Source: Guillardia theta CCMP2712 (lineage: Eukaryota > Cryptophyceae > Pyrenomonadales > Geminigeraceae). From it: a stretch of 64,000 nt of DNA. Positions 63,386 to 64,000 of the stretch are shown one piece after another. Every line of letters starts with the position of its first letter. Position 1 is the stretch's first letter. Both the position numbers and the translations under genes were made by a program. The DNA is taken from contig NW_005434672.1 in NCBI RefSeq assembly GCF_000315625.1, forward strand, positions 243,773 through 307,772, written 5' to 3'. The notes beneath the pieces are model-generated. The model was not told the DNA's origin. It worked only from the letters and a program-made list of their open reading frames with translations, and did no database searches.

Positions 63386-64000
63386 ACTGAAAGAGACCAA
63401 GAGCGCAATCTTCCATCCCCTCAAGGGCTTCGTGAATGACATGTCAACAGCATTGCAGAAGCTCCACAAGTCGTCGAATGACCAACCAAGGGAGGGGAGG
63501 GAGGACAGCAAGACTGCCAAGGGCAAGCAGGACTGGGGTGTACCAGGTGAGGAAAAACCTGCACCTTGCTCTCCAAGGATAGGAGAGTTAAGAACTTGTC
63601 TGCAGCTCAAGACCCGCACGGCTCGAGGGCAGCAGCCCTTGACCTTCTGAAGAGCATGAACGAGGAGCCGAATGTTGTGAGTTGCCTAGCACGTCAAACC
63701 ATCTGGAAGATGATGATTGATGACAGGACGACTTTGTGTGGGTGGAGTCGGAAGCTGACTGGGGTTGGCCGGTCGCTGAGAAGTTCCCGGGGTTGAGCGG
63801 CATTACCAACGAAGTATTTCCTTCCCACCGAGATCAGGCGCCTCTGACTACCAGTTGCAGGAGGATCGCAAGATCTTGCGCAAGCATCTTGACACCGCCC
63901 ACACTGCCCGTAAAAGAGTGGATGACGTGAGAAACTTTGGATTCAGCGAGACTCGGTCGCTGACTTGTCCGCAAGGCCTTGGAGAAACTCTCCTCGTCTC
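63386..64000 (+). CDS. Probable 3' exons of the kinase gene, or a separate partial gene
   Basis: From an acceptor at 63385 the frame reads LKETKSAIFHPLKGFVNDMS then TALQKLHKSSNDQPREGRED. Later pieces with coding character are RVKNLSAAQDPHGSRAAALD with LLKSMNEEPNV before a GTGAGT, DDFVWVESEADWGWPVAEKF, and RKILRKHLDTAHTARKRVDD. The helical, charged character fits a coiled-coil tail. Exon joins between these pieces are not resolved, and the gene leaves the window. An independent start at the ATG at 63357 is the alternative. Confidence 0.5.

Overview
The window is nuclear DNA of a unicellular eukaryote, most likely an alga with a secondary plastid. Three things point there: genes are broken by many short GT-AG introns; the gene families are eukaryotic (NEK kinase, KDM8/JMJD5, SERINC, CAPZB, FKBP-TPR, F-box/WD40, FYRN/FYRC); and a plastid LrgAB/PLGG1-type transporter carries what looks like a bipartite signal-plus-transit presequence. 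A cryptophyte such as Guillardia would fit, but that is inference. Exons were joined by hand from splice motifs, phase and family resemblance, so exon edges are predictions.

Layout. 0-1.3 kb: 5' part of a minus-strand papain-type (C1A) protease gene whose full duplicate lies at 10.3-13.4 kb. 2.7-9.9 kb: five small plus-strand RWP-RK genes, each with one GA-rich microsatellite intron inside the DNA-binding domain. 13.7-14.3 kb: a 28-bp minisatellite. 14.5-18.6 kb: FKBP/TPR immunophilin. 19.4-21.3 kb: NT-C2/coiled-coil protein. 21.6-25.3 kb (minus): chromatin protein joining FYRN/FYRC, DDT and a CECR2-like region. 26.6-27.7 kb (minus): a 13-repeat Cys/His protein between GC-rich islands. 28.3-29.1 kb: a tiny Tyr-rich protein. 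29.6-31.2 kb (minus): F-box/WD40. 32.5-34.4 kb: SERINC. 34.7-35.3 kb (minus): 93-residue membrane protein. 35.7-36.5 kb: peroxiredoxin-like 2. 36.6-37.4 kb (minus): dual-specificity phosphatase.

37.9-47.5 kb: a tandem array of about 1,528-bp units, each with one minus-strand RWP-RK gene (five full copies, one truncated), closed by an inverted seventh copy on the plus strand. 47.7-48.4 kb: GC-rich element with 48-bp inverted ends and an assembly gap. 49.2-51.1 kb: PLGG1-like transporter. 51.2-52.6 kb (minus): CAPZB. 52.9-55.9 kb: KDM8. 56.1-60.6 kb (minus): PDZ-MORN-C2-PDZ scaffold. 61.9 kb to the end: NEK-like kinase, probably spliced into further exons.

There is no operon-like logic. The common thread is genome dynamics: two independent local amplifications of RWP-RK regulators (12 loci in 45 kb), trinucleotide satellites sitting in introns, mini-introns of about 45-57 nt often in frame, several GC-AG introns, and dispersed GC-rich islands sharing a TTAACTTAACTTTGAGTAAA border motif.
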